64,000 bases of DNA, from positions 16,272-80,271 of the forward strand of contig CAYLQA010000008.1 in assembly GCA_964385695.1 (NCBI GenBank), written 5' to 3'. The notes beneath the pieces are model-generated. The model was not told the origin of the DNA and did not search any database. It saw only the letters and a program-made list of their open reading frames with translations. This DNA is from CAYLQA01 sp964385695. GTDB lineage: Bacteria; Desulfobacterota; Desulfobulbia; Desulfobulbales; Desulfurivibrionaceae. Numbering within the stretch: position 1 is the first letter of the stretch; each line of letters starts with the position of its first letter. Shown one piece after another: positions 1 through 8,967 of the stretch. The position numbers were made by a program, and so were the translations under genes.

Positions 1-12
1 AACGGGCATCAC

Positions 13-45
13 ACATCCCACAGATGGTTGGGATTTCTTTTGTTT
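13..45 (+). terminator. terminator-like hairpin at left edge
   Basis: The arms ATCCCA and TGGGAT surround a short loop and are followed by a T-rich tract. This would end a plus-strand gene lying left of the window. From about 46 to 194 I see no gene, only an imperfect GC-rich inverted repeat around 88-155 downstream of coaD. Confidence 0.45.
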
Positions 46-194
46 TCTGATTGTGAAGGGGTGAAGAACCTTTAAGGGCCGGCAAGGATGAACTGACCTG
101 CGGCAAGGCAAGGCTTGCGGCTGCCGCGCCGGAAAGCGATAGAAAATGTCGCCTGTTGAGGAGGGTTTTTCTCATGATGGTATGTGGGTCTCGC

Positions 195-731
195 TCACGG
201 GGTTATCTGCGGTTTCATGAATTTTTCACGCAGTCGCTCACAGACATGGTCCGGTACCAGCCCGCTCACATCACCTCCGTGCCGGGCAGCATCTTTGATA
301 ATACTGGAACTGATATAAATCCAACGAAAACCCGTCATCAGAAAAACCGTTTCCACCTCACGCTCAATACGGCGATTCATCAAGGCCAACTGGAACTCAT
401 AGTCAAAATCAGATACCGCCCGAAGACCACGAATGATAGCCTTAGCGCCGCGACGATACGCATAATCCACCAGCAGACCGGACACTGCATCGACTTCAAT
501 GCGGGCCTCATCCTCTTTGAAGCAATCCTTGATCATGGCAATGCGCTCATCAAGATCAAAGATGGGATCTTTGCCTGGGTTCTTTGCAATGGCGATTATG
601 ATGCGATCAAAAAGATTCAGGCCGCGGTGGATAATATCCAGATGGCCTTTGGTAATCGGGTCAAAGGTCCCAGGATAGACAGCAATTGTCTTTGAGGTAT
701 CTTGCGGGATAAAGGGCTCGTAACTACTCAA
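195..731 (-). CDS. coaD: phosphopantetheine adenylyltransferase (TTG start)
   Basis: CoaD transfers AMP from ATP to 4'-phosphopantetheine, giving dephospho-CoA, the fourth step of CoA synthesis in the cytoplasm. The nucleotidyltransferase signature YPGTFDPITKGH is at residues 19-30 and the C-terminal ISSSIIKD motif is present. I chose the TTG at 731 because a perfect AGGAGG lies 6 bases upstream and the resulting 178 residues fit the family (about 160). No ATG gives a sensible protein; the longer frame to 845 would bury the start inside rsmD. The start overlaps the rsmD stop (TAG at 726-724), so the two are probably translationally coupled. The N-terminus is about 12 residues longer than in E. 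coli. Confidence 0.93.
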   Translation of the reverse strand: MSSYEPFIPQDTSKTIAVYPGTFDPITKGHLDIIHRGLNLFDRIIIAIAKNPGKDPIFDLDERIAMIKDCFKEDEARIEVDAVSGLLVDYAYRRGAKAIIRGLRAVSDFDYEFQLALMNRRIEREVETVFLMTGFRWIYISSSIIKDAARHGGDVSGLVPDHVCERLREKFMKPQITP

Positions 732-1299
732 CGATTTCCTCCTGTCGGTACAACCAGAAACCTGCCTCACCATACCGGCGTTGGTCAAAAAGCTGCCAAT
801 TCTGCAGAGAGACAGGATATTGTTCTCCTGCCTGGTCCTCGACAATTATAATGGTATGGGCCGCCGGCAAAGAGCCAAGGGCTAATTCCTCCAGCATCTT
901 TAAACCAAGCTTCTTACCATAGGGCGGATCGATAAAGATCAAATCCGGCTTTTCAGTAATAACGGCCTCTAAAAAAGAAAGGCCTTTCGTCAAATCCCTT
1001 TTCAGTACAATGGATTGCTCGGAAAAGCCACAATGCTCGACATTTTTCTGTATAAGCTCAAGGGCGCCTCGATTGCAGTCAATCATACAGGCACTGCGAG
1101 CGCCTCGGCTTAAGGCCTCAAGGGCAAAGGCCCCGGTTCCGGCAAAAAGATCCAAGACAGTACAATCATGAATTCTATCTGCCAGCACATTAAACAGGGC
1201 CTCCCGGGCACGATCCGAGGTGGGACGTATGGTCTTACCAAAACGTTTTCCTGGGGCAAGCAGTTTACGCCCCCGCGCCGTGCCGCCGATTATGCGCAA
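724..1299 (-). CDS. rsmD: 16S rRNA (guanine966-N2)-methyltransferase
   Basis: RsmD methylates G966 of 16S rRNA on the 30S subunit using S-adenosylmethionine. The SAM-binding motif LDLFAGTGA is at residues 49-57 and the catalytic DPPY motif at 124-127. The length of 191 residues is normal. The start follows the asd stop directly (asd ends at 1300) and the gene overlaps coaD. The rsmD-coaD pair is a common bacterial arrangement, so the identification is secure. Confidence 0.95.
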   Translation of the reverse strand: MRIIGGTARGRKLLAPGKRFGKTIRPTSDRAREALFNVLADRIHDCTVLDLFAGTGAFALEALSRGARSACMIDCNRGALELIQKNVEHCGFSEQSIVLKRDLTKGLSFLEAVITEKPDLIFIDPPYGKKLGLKMLEELALGSLPAAHTIIIVEDQAGEQYPVSLQNWQLFDQRRYGEAGFWLYRQEEIVE

Positions 1300-2328
1300 T
1301 TACAGGTAATCCTTGCCGACAATCTCTGCAATCTGCACCGCGTTTAGGGCAGCACCTTTTAAGATATTGTCCGCCACAACCCAAAGGTTGATCCCGTTGG
1401 CAATGGACTCATCTTCACGGATCCGGCCAACCAGCGTCTCAAACTTGCCTTCACAGTCAAGGGCCATTGGATATTGCGTCAAGGTGGGCTCATCCACCAG
1501 TTTCACACCCGGTGCGGTTTTCATCAGCGCCTTCACCTCGGCCGCACTGATCTTCTGCTCGGTCTCAATATTGACCGACTCGGAGTGGCCGTAGACGACA
1601 GGAACGCGAACCGTGGTCGCGGTAACGCCAATAGAATCATCCTCAAACATCTTGTGGGTCTCATTGACCATCTTCATCTCTTCTTTGGTATAACCGTTAT
1701 CAAGAAATGAATCGATGTGGGGCAGGCAGTTAAAGGCAATCTGATGCGGGTAGACATTTTTTTCTAATGACTCGCCAGCGGCATAGGCCTTGACCTGGGT
1801 TTTCAGCTCTTCAATGGCCGAGGCACCGGAACCGGATACCGCCTGGTAAGTAGAGACCACGATACGCTTGATTTTAGCCTTGTCATGGATTGGCTTCAAG
1901 GCAACCAGCATCTGAATGGTGGAGCAGTTGGGATTGGCGATGATACCGCGCTTTTTATACTCTGCTATTGCGTGGGGGTTTACCTCTGGCACGACCAAGG
2001 GAATTTCAGGGTCCATGCGGTAGGCACTGGAGTTATCCACCACAACGGCTCCTGCGGCAGCTGCTGCCGGGGCAAACTCCAAAGAGCGGGAGGCACCGGC
2101 TGAGAACAAGGCAATATCAATGCCCTCAAAGGCATCCTTGCTCAGCAACTGGACCTCAATCTCTTTGCCTTGAAAGGTAAGCTTCTTGCCCACAGAGCGT
2201 TCCGAGGCCAGTAATCGTAATTCATTAAGAGGAAAATCCCTTCTTGCCAAAACATCCAGCATGGCACCGCCCACAGCACCGGTGGCGCCGGCAATAGCCA
2301 CATTATACTTTCTTTCTTGAGCACTCAT
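1300..2328 (-). CDS. asd: aspartate-semialdehyde dehydrogenase
   Basis: This enzyme reduces aspartyl phosphate to aspartate semialdehyde with NADPH, feeding lysine/diaminopimelate, threonine and methionine synthesis. The N-terminal nucleotide-binding loop GATGAVGG is at residues 14-21 and the catalytic cysteine is C135 in NPNCSTIQ. The length of 342 residues is typical. It lies 83 bases downstream of leuA, behind a good terminator, so it may also have its own promoter. Its product is the presumed substrate of the DUF39 enzyme encoded at 14.7 kb, which is relevant to methionine synthesis here. Confidence 0.95.
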   Translation of the reverse strand: MSAQERKYNVAIAGATGAVGGAMLDVLARRDFPLNELRLLASERSVGKKLTFQGKEIEVQLLSKDAFEGIDIALFSAGASRSLEFAPAAAAAGAVVVDNSSAYRMDPEIPLVVPEVNPHAIAEYKKRGIIANPNCSTIQMLVALKPIHDKAKIKRIVVSTYQAVSGSGASAIEELKTQVKAYAAGESLEKNVYPHQIAFNCLPHIDSFLDNGYTKEEMKMVNETHKMFEDDSIGVTATTVRVPVVYGHSESVNIETEQKISAAEVKALMKTAPGVKLVDEPTLTQYPMALDCEGKFETLVGRIREDESIANGINLWVVADNILKGAALNAVQIAEIVGKDYL

Positions 2329-2364
2329 TTTGTAACCCTTTACTCCAAATCAATTATAAATATC

Positions 2365-2396
2365 AAAAGGCTGAGGCCACGCCAGCAACCTCAGCC
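2365..2396 (-). terminator. intrinsic terminator after leuA
   Basis: On the minus strand an 8-bp perfect stem (GGCTGAGG with CCTCAGCC) is followed by TTTT. It lies between leuA and asd, so it should limit read-through from the ilv/leu genes into asd-rsmD-coaD. Confidence 0.7.
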
Positions 2397-2411
2397 GAAC
2401 AGTAGATACTC

Positions 2412-3929
2412 TTATTTCTCTTTACTGATGTAAACCAGTCGATTCAAGGCATTGAGGTAAGCCTTGGCTGCGGCGGTGATAATGTCAGGGTCAGCACCCT
2501 GACCGACTACCGCTTTGCCCTCATCCTCAATACGCACCATGACCTCGCCCTGGGCATCGGTGCCGCCGGTTATCGAGCTGACACTGAAATAGAGCAGCTT
2601 GCTCTTGGTCTCGGTGATCTCGGCAATGGCCCGGAAGGTTGCGTCTATCGGACCGATACCGATTGACGCTTTTTCGATTTCCTTGCCACCGACCATGAGC
2701 TTCACAGCAGAGGTGGGCAGTGATTTGCTGCCGCTCATGGCTGCCAGATGCATGAGCTCAAAGGTCTCGGGAATCCGCAACACCTCATCCATCAGGATGG
2801 CCTCGAGGTCCTCGTCAAACATCTCTTTCTTTACATCGGCAACCTCTTTAAAGCGCGCAAAGACACGGTTCAGTTCATCATCTTCCAGGCTGTAGCCCAT
2901 GGTGCTGATGCGATCCTTCAGGGCATGGCGGCCGGAATGTTTCCCCAAGACAATGTTACCCGTTGAAATGCCCACATCCGCCGGGTTCATAATCTCGTAG
3001 GTGGTGCGCTCTTTTAAGACACCATCCTGGTGAATCCCGGACTCGTGGGCAAAGGCGTTGGCCCCGACAATGGCCTTATTGGGCTGGACCGGCATGCCGG
3101 TAATGGTGCTGACCATGCGCGAAGTCGGGTAGATATGCTCGGTCACAATATCCGTACGAACATCAATCACGTCCGCCCGTGTCCGCACGGCCATGACAAC
3201 CTCTTCCATGGCGGTATTACCTGCACGCTCGCCAAGGCCGTTGATGGTACACTCCACCTGGCGCGCACCGTTACTCACAGCAGCAAGGGAGTTGGCCACG
3301 GCCAGTCCCAGGTCATTATGGCAATGCACGCTCAAAACCGCCTTCTCGATATTACGGGTATTCTCAATGAGGTAGCGAATCTGTGAACCAAACTCATCGG
3401 GCAGGGCATAGCCGGTGGTATCAGGAAAATTCAGGGTGGTTGCCCCAGCCTCGATCACCGCAGCAAAAACCTCACAGACAAAATCCAACTCACTACGGGA
3501 GGCATCTTCAGCGGAAAACTCCACATTGGAGGTGTACTGGGCCGCATGTTTTACCGAAGCAACGGCCAGGTCAAGCACCTCCTGGCGGCTCTTTTTGAGC
3601 TTATACTTCATATGAATATCAGAGGTGGCCAGAAATGTATGAATGCGGGGATTCTCCCCTTCTTTCAAGGCCTGCCAGGCAGTATCAATATCTTTGACAT
3701 TGGCCCGGGCAAGTCCGGCAATCTGAGCGCCCTGCACATTATCGGCAATATACTTCACGCACTCAAAGTCACCGGGTGAGGCAATGGGAAAACCAGCCTC
3801 GATCACATCAACATTCAGCTTGACCAGCTGCTGAGCCAAGCGGTATTTCTCCTGCATATTCATGCTTGCGCCGGGCGACTGTTCGCCATCGCGCAGGGTT
3901 GTATCAAAAATTATAATCTTATCAGACAT
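2412..3929 (-). CDS. leuA: 2-isopropylmalate synthase
   Basis: LeuA condenses acetyl-CoA with 2-oxoisovalerate, the first committed step of leucine synthesis. The motif TTLRDGEQSPGASM is near residue 10, HCHNDLGLA and HESGIHQDG carry the metal-binding and catalytic histidines, and a C-terminal LeuA allosteric domain fills about residues 370-505. The start at 3929 (MSDKII) was preferred to the upstream codon at 3953 because a GGAG lies about 8 bases before it. The product has 505 residues, as in the long leucine-feedback-regulated form. Upstream are pssA and psd in a cluster order common in this phylum. Confidence 0.95.
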   Translation of the reverse strand: MSDKIIIFDTTLRDGEQSPGASMNMQEKYRLAQQLVKLNVDVIEAGFPIASPGDFECVKYIADNVQGAQIAGLARANVKDIDTAWQALKEGENPRIHTFLATSDIHMKYKLKKSRQEVLDLAVASVKHAAQYTSNVEFSAEDASRSELDFVCEVFAAVIEAGATTLNFPDTTGYALPDEFGSQIRYLIENTRNIEKAVLSVHCHNDLGLAVANSLAAVSNGARQVECTINGLGERAGNTAMEEVVMAVRTRADVIDVRTDIVTEHIYPTSRMVSTITGMPVQPNKAIVGANAFAHESGIHQDGVLKERTTYEIMNPADVGISTGNIVLGKHSGRHALKDRISTMGYSLEDDELNRVFARFKEVADVKKEMFDEDLEAILMDEVLRIPETFELMHLAAMSGSKSLPTSAVKLMVGGKEIEKASIGIGPIDATFRAIAEITETKSKLLYFSVSSITGGTDAQGEVMVRIEDEGKAVVGQGADPDIITAAAKAYLNALNRLVYISKEK

Positions 3930-3989
3930 CGTTATTTCTCCACAGAAAGGCAAGCCTCACTTCTTAAGCAAGGCGTGAACCTTTACTGA

Positions 3990-4763
3990 CTAAACTACTC
4001 GGTGATGTTCTTTATCAACCGTCTTTCTATCCTTAGCCCAAAACCGATAAACCGCCGCAAGCGGTCCGGATAGAACATAGAGGGCTCCGATGCAGAAGAG
4101 CGTAACCTGGGGTTCGGTTGCCAGGACAACGATTACCAGAACCGTAAAGACCAGGGTCTGGAATTTTTTGGCCCTGGTGGTTTGTGCATGCTTAAAGCTT
4201 GAGTAGGACACAGAGCTTACCATGAGGTAGGAAAGTCCATAAACTGTTACAAGCATGACAATGTCGCGCACAAAACCGCTGATATCAAAAAAGTTACAAA
4301 ACAGAACAGAGGTGGCAATCATCCCGCCTGCGGCAGGACACGGCAGCCCTGTGAAATCTTTACTCTCAGTCTCTGCGTCCTGGGTATTGAAACGGGCCAA
4401 ACGTAATGCAGTGGTAGCAACATAGAGAAAAACCGCCAGCCAACCGTACCGTCCGTATGGCTGCAGCACCCACTGATAGGCCAAAATTGCAGGAGCAACA
4501 CCAAAGGCGACCAGATCACAAAGTGAATCATACTCCATGCCGAAACGGCTGGTGGTCCCGGTCATACGCGCCACCCGCCCATCTAAGCCATCAAACACGC
4601 CAGAAATAATAATCGCTACTGCGGCATTGAAATATTGCCCATTAATAGCGGAGATAATAGCATAAAAACCGCTGAATAGGCTGGCAGTGGTGAGAAGGCT
4701 GGGCAACAGACAGATTTTTCCCTTGGGGTGATTAAAAGCGTGTGTCTTATCGTGGGTGTTCAT
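3990..4763 (-). CDS. pssA: CDP-diacylglycerol-serine O-phosphatidyltransferase
   Basis: This integral membrane enzyme makes phosphatidylserine from CDP-diacylglycerol and serine. The CDP-alcohol phosphotransferase motif (D-G-x2-A-R-x8-G-x3-D-x3-D) is visible in the stretch DGLDGRVARM followed by G and two aspartates. Several hydrophobic segments fill the rest. The start at 4763 (MNTHDK) has AGGAGG 6 bases upstream; the GTG at 4778 and ATG at 4769 sit on or inside that ribosome site. It follows psd, whose product decarboxylates PssA's product, so the two form a phosphatidylethanolamine pathway pair. Confidence 0.94.
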   Translation of the reverse strand: MNTHDKTHAFNHPKGKICLLPSLLTTASLFSGFYAIISAINGQYFNAAVAIIISGVFDGLDGRVARMTGTTSRFGMEYDSLCDLVAFGVAPAILAYQWVLQPYGRYGWLAVFLYVATTALRLARFNTQDAETESKDFTGLPCPAAGGMIATSVLFCNFFDISGFVRDIVMLVTVYGLSYLMVSSVSYSSFKHAQTTRAKKFQTLVFTVLVIVVLATEPQVTLFCIGALYVLSGPLAAVYRFWAKDRKTVDKEHHRVV

Positions 4764-4878
4764 TGACATCCTCCTCACTCTTTATAAACAGGCAATACAT
4801 AACACAGGTATTGTAATATATTTACAGCTGAGTCTTTCTAAATAATGTGGCAATCTCGTCAAAAATCAAGGAGATAGT

Positions 4879-5523
4879 TTACGAAAGATAGCCCAAAACC
4901 GACTCCCCGGCCCGGACCTTCTGCCCAACTTCAACCTCAAGCTGGATAGAAAGGGGAAGATACAAATCAACGCGGGAGCCGAAACGGATCAGACCGAAAC
5001 GTTCCCCCCGGACCAGTTCATCGCCCTTGGTTGCCCAACAAACAATGCGCCGGGCAACAAGGCCAGCCACCTGGACAAAGGCCAGCTTCTTCTTGTTCTT
5101 GGTAAGCATGGTTATGGCACAGGCTTCATTTTCCAAGGCACCGCGATCCGTATTGGCTGAGTAAAACATGCCGGGAAAATACTGAATCTTTTTTACCTCG
5201 CCGCTAAAAGGGGTTCGGTTCACATGTACGTTAAAAACGTTCATGAAAATGCTCACTTTGTAGACATGCTCCTTGACGAACTTGTCATCAAAGACCTTTT
5301 CCACCAAGATCACTTTCCCGTCTGCTGGGGAGACCAGTACATCCTCTTCTTCCGGTGAAATCCGCTCCGGGTCACGAAAAAAGTAGAGAATAAATGCCGT
5401 GAGTCCCAGGGTGGGCAGGGCTATCAAATCATACCCCAATATGGCTAAAACCAAGGTGGTGAAGGCAGCAAAGCCAATGAACGGATACCCTTCCTGGGCT
5501 ACTGGAACACGCGGTGTCTTCAT
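4879..5523 (-). CDS. psd: phosphatidylserine decarboxylase proenzyme
   Basis: Psd converts phosphatidylserine to phosphatidylethanolamine at the membrane. It is made as a proenzyme that cleaves itself; the site is the G182-S183 pair in RFGSRVDLYLP, where the serine becomes the pyruvoyl group of the small subunit. Two hydrophobic stretches lie near the N-terminus (about residues 14-50). The 214 residues match the short (PSD-A) class. It is 115 bases upstream of pssA. Confidence 0.94.
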   Translation of the reverse strand: MKTPRVPVAQEGYPFIGFAAFTTLVLAILGYDLIALPTLGLTAFILYFFRDPERISPEEEDVLVSPADGKVILVEKVFDDKFVKEHVYKVSIFMNVFNVHVNRTPFSGEVKKIQYFPGMFYSANTDRGALENEACAITMLTKNKKKLAFVQVAGLVARRIVCWATKGDELVRGERFGLIRFGSRVDLYLPLSIQLEVEVGQKVRAGESVLGYLS

Positions 5524-5581
5524 AAATTCCCTTTAGTTATAAGAGCGAAGATACGGCTTCGTCTTGGTTCCCCTTAATACA

Positions 5582-5645
5582 AAAATGAACCGACAGCCTG
5601 CCAAAGGCCCCCTTTAGGGCCATCAGCATTCTACCAGTTCATTTT
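5582..5645. terminator. long hairpin between ilvN and psd
   Basis: The arms AAAATGAAC (5582-5590) and GTTCATTTT (5637-5645) are exact inverted repeats ending in T or A tracts on either strand, with a second GC-rich hairpin (GGCC with GGGCC) in the loop. It lies where ilvC sits in many related clusters and probably separates transcription of ilvBN from psd-pssA-leuA. Confidence 0.5.
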
Positions 5646-5670
5646 CTGCAGGGTATAGCGAAAGTTCAGT

Positions 5671-6153
5671 TTAAACTTTTTTTGCCCGAGTGGTGGCAAT
5701 GGCACCGGAACGCACAATCTCCTGGATGCCAAGGGGGCGCAGGATGTCGATCACAGCCTGAATCTTGCTTCCCTTGCCAGTGATTTCCACCACATAGCTT
5801 TTGGGTGCGACATCAACAACCTTCCCGCGGAAGATGTCGATAATGCGCAACACCTCTGCCCTGGTGCCAGCCTCTGCCTTGACCCTGATCAAAGCCATCT
5901 CACGCTCAACATAATCGTGTTCGCGCATATCCGTGACCTTGATGACATCGATCAGTTTGTGCAGCTGTTTGGTAATCTGCTCGATGATGGTGTCATCTCC
6001 CGAGGTAACCAGGGTCAAACAGGAAATCTCAGGATCAAGGGTTTGGGCAACGGTGAGGCTTTCAATATTAAACCCACGGCCACTGAACAAGCCGGTGACC
6101 CGGGAAAGAACTCCTGGTTTATTTTGCAGCAATACAGAAATGGTATGTTTCAT
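5671..6153 (-). CDS. ilvN: acetolactate synthase small (regulatory) subunit
   Basis: IlvN is the regulatory subunit of acetohydroxyacid synthase, conferring valine feedback inhibition and raising catalytic activity. An ACT domain occupies about residues 3-78 (ISVLLQNKPGVLSRVTGLFSGRGFN in two adjoining parts) and the C-terminal small-subunit domain the remainder. The length of 160 residues matches IlvH-type subunits. It lies 29 bases after ilvB and is clearly co-transcribed. Confidence 0.95.
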   Translation of the reverse strand: MKHTISVLLQNKPGVLSRVTGLFSGRGFNIESLTVAQTLDPEISCLTLVTSGDDTIIEQITKQLHKLIDVIKVTDMREHDYVEREMALIRVKAEAGTRAEVLRIIDIFRGKVVDVAPKSYVVEITGKGSKIQAVIDILRPLGIQEIVRSGAIATTRAKKV

Positions 6154-6182
6154 TGCGTTAACCTACTCTTTCTCCATTTATC

Positions 6183-7883
6183 TTAAACCAACAGCATCTC
6201 TGTTGTGGCTTTTCCAGCAGGAACCATGGGGTAAACACCCTCTTCCCTGGCAATAACAAAATCCATGAATACCGTGTTCTTGGTCTTCAGGGCCTCTTTG
6301 ATAACCGGCTCAACCTCACTGGGCTTGGTGGCCCGGAGTCCAACCGCGCCATAGGCCTCGGCAACCTTGACAAAGTCAGGCTGCATTTCCATGACAGTCT
6401 GTGAGTACTTCTTGTCATAGAAGAGCTCCTGCCACTGGCGAACCATACCAAGATAGGAGTTGTTCAGGATAGCGACCTTGACGGGCACACCTTCCTGCTT
6501 GCAGGTGGCCAGTTCCTGGATATTCATTTGGATACTACCGTCACCGGCAATATCAATAACCGTCTTGCCCGGAGCTGCCATTTGCGCACCGATTGCAGCC
6601 GGAAAACCGTAGCCCATAACACCAAGGCCACCGGAAGTCATGAAATGACGAGGGTTGTTAAAGTGATAGAACTGAGCAGCCCACATCTGATTCTGCCCAA
6701 CCTCAGTGGTGATGATGGCATCACCGCCGGTCAGCTCGTGCAGCTTCTGCACGACAAACTGCGGCTTGATGATATCGGTTTCTTCCACATAGCCTAAGGG
6801 GTGCTTGTTCTTCCACTCTTTGATCTGCTCGTGCCAGGCACTATGCTTTTCCTGAGCGTCCTTTTGCTTGAACTCCTTATTGCGATCCAACCAGCTATTC
6901 ATCGCGGACAGGGCATGTTTACAGTCAGAGACAATGGGTACGTCCACCTGAACATTTTTACTGATGGACGAAGGATCAATATCTATGTGCACGATCTTGG
7001 CCTTAGGAGCAAAGGCATCAACCCGGCCGGTGACGCGATCGTCAAAGCGGGCGCCCACCGCAATCAACAGATCACAGTTGGCCACTGCCATATTGGCAAA
7101 GTAAGTGCCGTGCATACCAAGCATGCCCATGGAAAGCGGATCAGTGCCAGGAAAGCCTCCCAATCCCATGAGGGTCATGGTGACTGGAATGTCGGCCTTT
7201 TTGGCAAGCTCGGTCAACTCTTCGTTGGAGTTGGAGTGAATGACGCCGCCACCTGCGTAGATAACAGGCTTTTTCGCCTTCATGATGGCCTTGCAAACCT
7301 TCTCGATCTGACCTGGATGCGGCTCATAGGTCGGCTTATAGGTGCGCATCTTGATGGGCTTGGGCTCGGTGAAGTTTACCTTGGCATTCACAATGTCCTT
7401 GGGCAAATCAATCAGTACAGGACCGGGACGACCGGTCTTGGCCAAGTGAAAAGCCTCACGGATAGTGGGGACCAAGTCCTTGGCATCTTTGACCAGATAG
7501 TTATGCTTGGTTACCGGGCGAGAGATACCAACAATGTCAACCTCCTGGAAGGCATCGTTACCGATGAGCATGGTGGGTACCTGACCGGTAAAGACGACCA
7601 TGGGGATGGAATCCAAATGGGCTGAAGCAAGACCGGTTACCGCATTGGTTGCACCGGGGCCGGATGTTACCAAGGCAACACCAACCTCACCCCGAACACG
7701 ACCATAGGCATCTGCCGCGTGAACAGCAGCCTGCTCATGACGGGTCAAAACATGTTTAACCGTGTCGGTTTTCATCAACTCATCGTAAATGTCGATGATC
7801 GCTCCTCCGGGATACCCGAAGATAACCTCAACACCTTGTTCTTCCAGGCATTTAATAAAAGCCTGTGCACCTGTGAGTTTCAT
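6183..7883 (-). CDS. ilvB: acetolactate synthase large (catalytic) subunit
   Basis: This thiamine diphosphate enzyme condenses two pyruvates, or pyruvate and 2-oxobutyrate, in valine, leucine and isoleucine synthesis. The catalytic glutamate is E50 in LTRHEQAA, a central FAD/TPP domain follows, and the ThDP motif begins at GDGSIQMN and ends near NNSYLG. The length of 566 residues is normal. AAGGAA precedes the ATG. A consensus-like promoter lies about 120 bases upstream. Confidence 0.96.
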   Translation of the reverse strand: MKLTGAQAFIKCLEEQGVEVIFGYPGGAIIDIYDELMKTDTVKHVLTRHEQAAVHAADAYGRVRGEVGVALVTSGPGATNAVTGLASAHLDSIPMVVFTGQVPTMLIGNDAFQEVDIVGISRPVTKHNYLVKDAKDLVPTIREAFHLAKTGRPGPVLIDLPKDIVNAKVNFTEPKPIKMRTYKPTYEPHPGQIEKVCKAIMKAKKPVIYAGGGVIHSNSNEELTELAKKADIPVTMTLMGLGGFPGTDPLSMGMLGMHGTYFANMAVANCDLLIAVGARFDDRVTGRVDAFAPKAKIVHIDIDPSSISKNVQVDVPIVSDCKHALSAMNSWLDRNKEFKQKDAQEKHSAWHEQIKEWKNKHPLGYVEETDIIKPQFVVQKLHELTGGDAIITTEVGQNQMWAAQFYHFNNPRHFMTSGGLGVMGYGFPAAIGAQMAAPGKTVIDIAGDGSIQMNIQELATCKQEGVPVKVAILNNSYLGMVRQWQELFYDKKYSQTVMEMQPDFVKVAEAYGAVGLRATKPSEVEPVIKEALKTKNTVFMDFVIAREEGVYPMVPAGKATTEMLLV

Positions 7884-8003
7884 ACCTATTGTTCCTTGTT
7901 AAAGTTAAAACGAACCGTATTTAAAAAATAAGAATTTTGCGTAGACTGCGTTCAACAGGATCAAGCTCAAATCGAGAGACGGGAAACTGTAGAGAAACAA
8001 TGA

Positions 8004-8031
8004 AATATATTATGAATACAGATCTTGTCAA
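8004..8031 (-). promoter_or_regulatory. sigma70-like promoter for ilvBN
   Basis: On the minus strand TTGACA (8031-8026) is followed after 16 bases by TATATT (8009-8004). It lies in the 200-base gap between mqnD and ilvB, leaving a leader of about 115 bases. I see no obvious leader peptide or attenuator in that leader. Confidence 0.55.
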
Positions 8032-8083
8032 GAGCGTTTCTACTCGGAAATATCTAAGAAATTCACCCAAGAGAACTTTTCGC

Positions 8084-8947
8084 TTAAATGTCGTAAACGC
8101 TTAATGGATTATTCTGAATATCTGCAGGGAAAATGCCCTGCTCCTGCCCCTTATCCAAAAAGGCACGCACAGCACTCATTCCTACCGGGCCAAGATCTTC
8201 GGAATAGGTGTTCACATACAGCGCAATATGGCTTTGGATGACATTCTCATCAAGCTCCTGGGCATGGCTGTGGATATATGATTTTGCCTGGTCCGGGGCG
8301 GCAAAGGCGAGTTGTACGCTCTGCCTAATGCATTGATCTATTTTCAGTAACTTTTCTTTGCCCAATGAACGTCTCGCCACTATCCCCCCTAAAGGGATGG
8401 GATGCCCAGTGCTCTCCTCCCACCAGGCGCCAAGATCCTGGACCAGTGCCAAGCCATGCTCCTGAAAGGTAAAGCGACTTTCGTGGATGATCACGCCCGC
8501 ATCCACCTCGCCTCGGGCTACTGCCGGCATAATCTCTTCAAAACGCAAAATCACAAGGTTCTTGCATGCCGGCTGATACAACCTGAGCAACATGGCCGCA
8601 GTGGTGTATTGGCCGGGTATGGCAATGCGCAGGCTGGAAGGCTCCTGGTGTTCATTGCCTTTTTTCACGACCAACAAGGGACCGCAACCACGTCCAAGGG
8701 CGCTGCCAGCCCCCAGAAGAACATAATTCTCAAAGGCATGGCCCAGGGCATGAAAGGAAAGCTTGGTAACATCAAGCCGGGCTTCTAAAGCCCAGAGGTT
8801 CAAGGTTTCAACATCTTCAAGCAGGGGAGCGGCAAAGGCAGGACAGGCCTCGTTGACAAGACCATGCACAAGGCCGTTAAAAATAAAGGTATCGTTGGGG
8901 CATGGAGAAAAGCCAATGGATAAAGGTTGGTCGGTACTATGGGGCAC
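8084..8947 (-). CDS. mqnD: 1,4-dihydroxy-6-naphthoate synthase
   Basis: MqnD converts cyclic dehypoxanthine futalosine to 1,4-dihydroxy-6-naphthoate in the futalosine route to menaquinone. The N-terminal signature FSPCPNDTFIFNGL is at residues 13-26. The fold is that of periplasmic binding-type proteins, but no signal peptide is seen. The start is GTG at 8947, with GGAG about 9 bases upstream. The length of 287 residues is typical. It follows mqnB by 20 bases, so the two form an operon; together they imply menaquinone is the quinone of this organism. Confidence 0.93.
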   Translation of the reverse strand: MPHSTDQPLSIGFSPCPNDTFIFNGLVHGLVNEACPAFAAPLLEDVETLNLWALEARLDVTKLSFHALGHAFENYVLLGAGSALGRGCGPLLVVKKGNEHQEPSSLRIAIPGQYTTAAMLLRLYQPACKNLVILRFEEIMPAVARGEVDAGVIIHESRFTFQEHGLALVQDLGAWWEESTGHPIPLGGIVARRSLGKEKLLKIDQCIRQSVQLAFAAPDQAKSYIHSHAQELDENVIQSHIALYVNTYSEDLGPVGMSAVRAFLDKGQEQGIFPADIQNNPLSVYDI

Positions 8948-8967
8948 TTAATAACTCTCCTGATCCA

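Noticed and set aside
6801..7625. Long plus-strand frame of 274 codons inside ilvB
   Set aside because: It is antisense to a clear ilvB and shows no family features.
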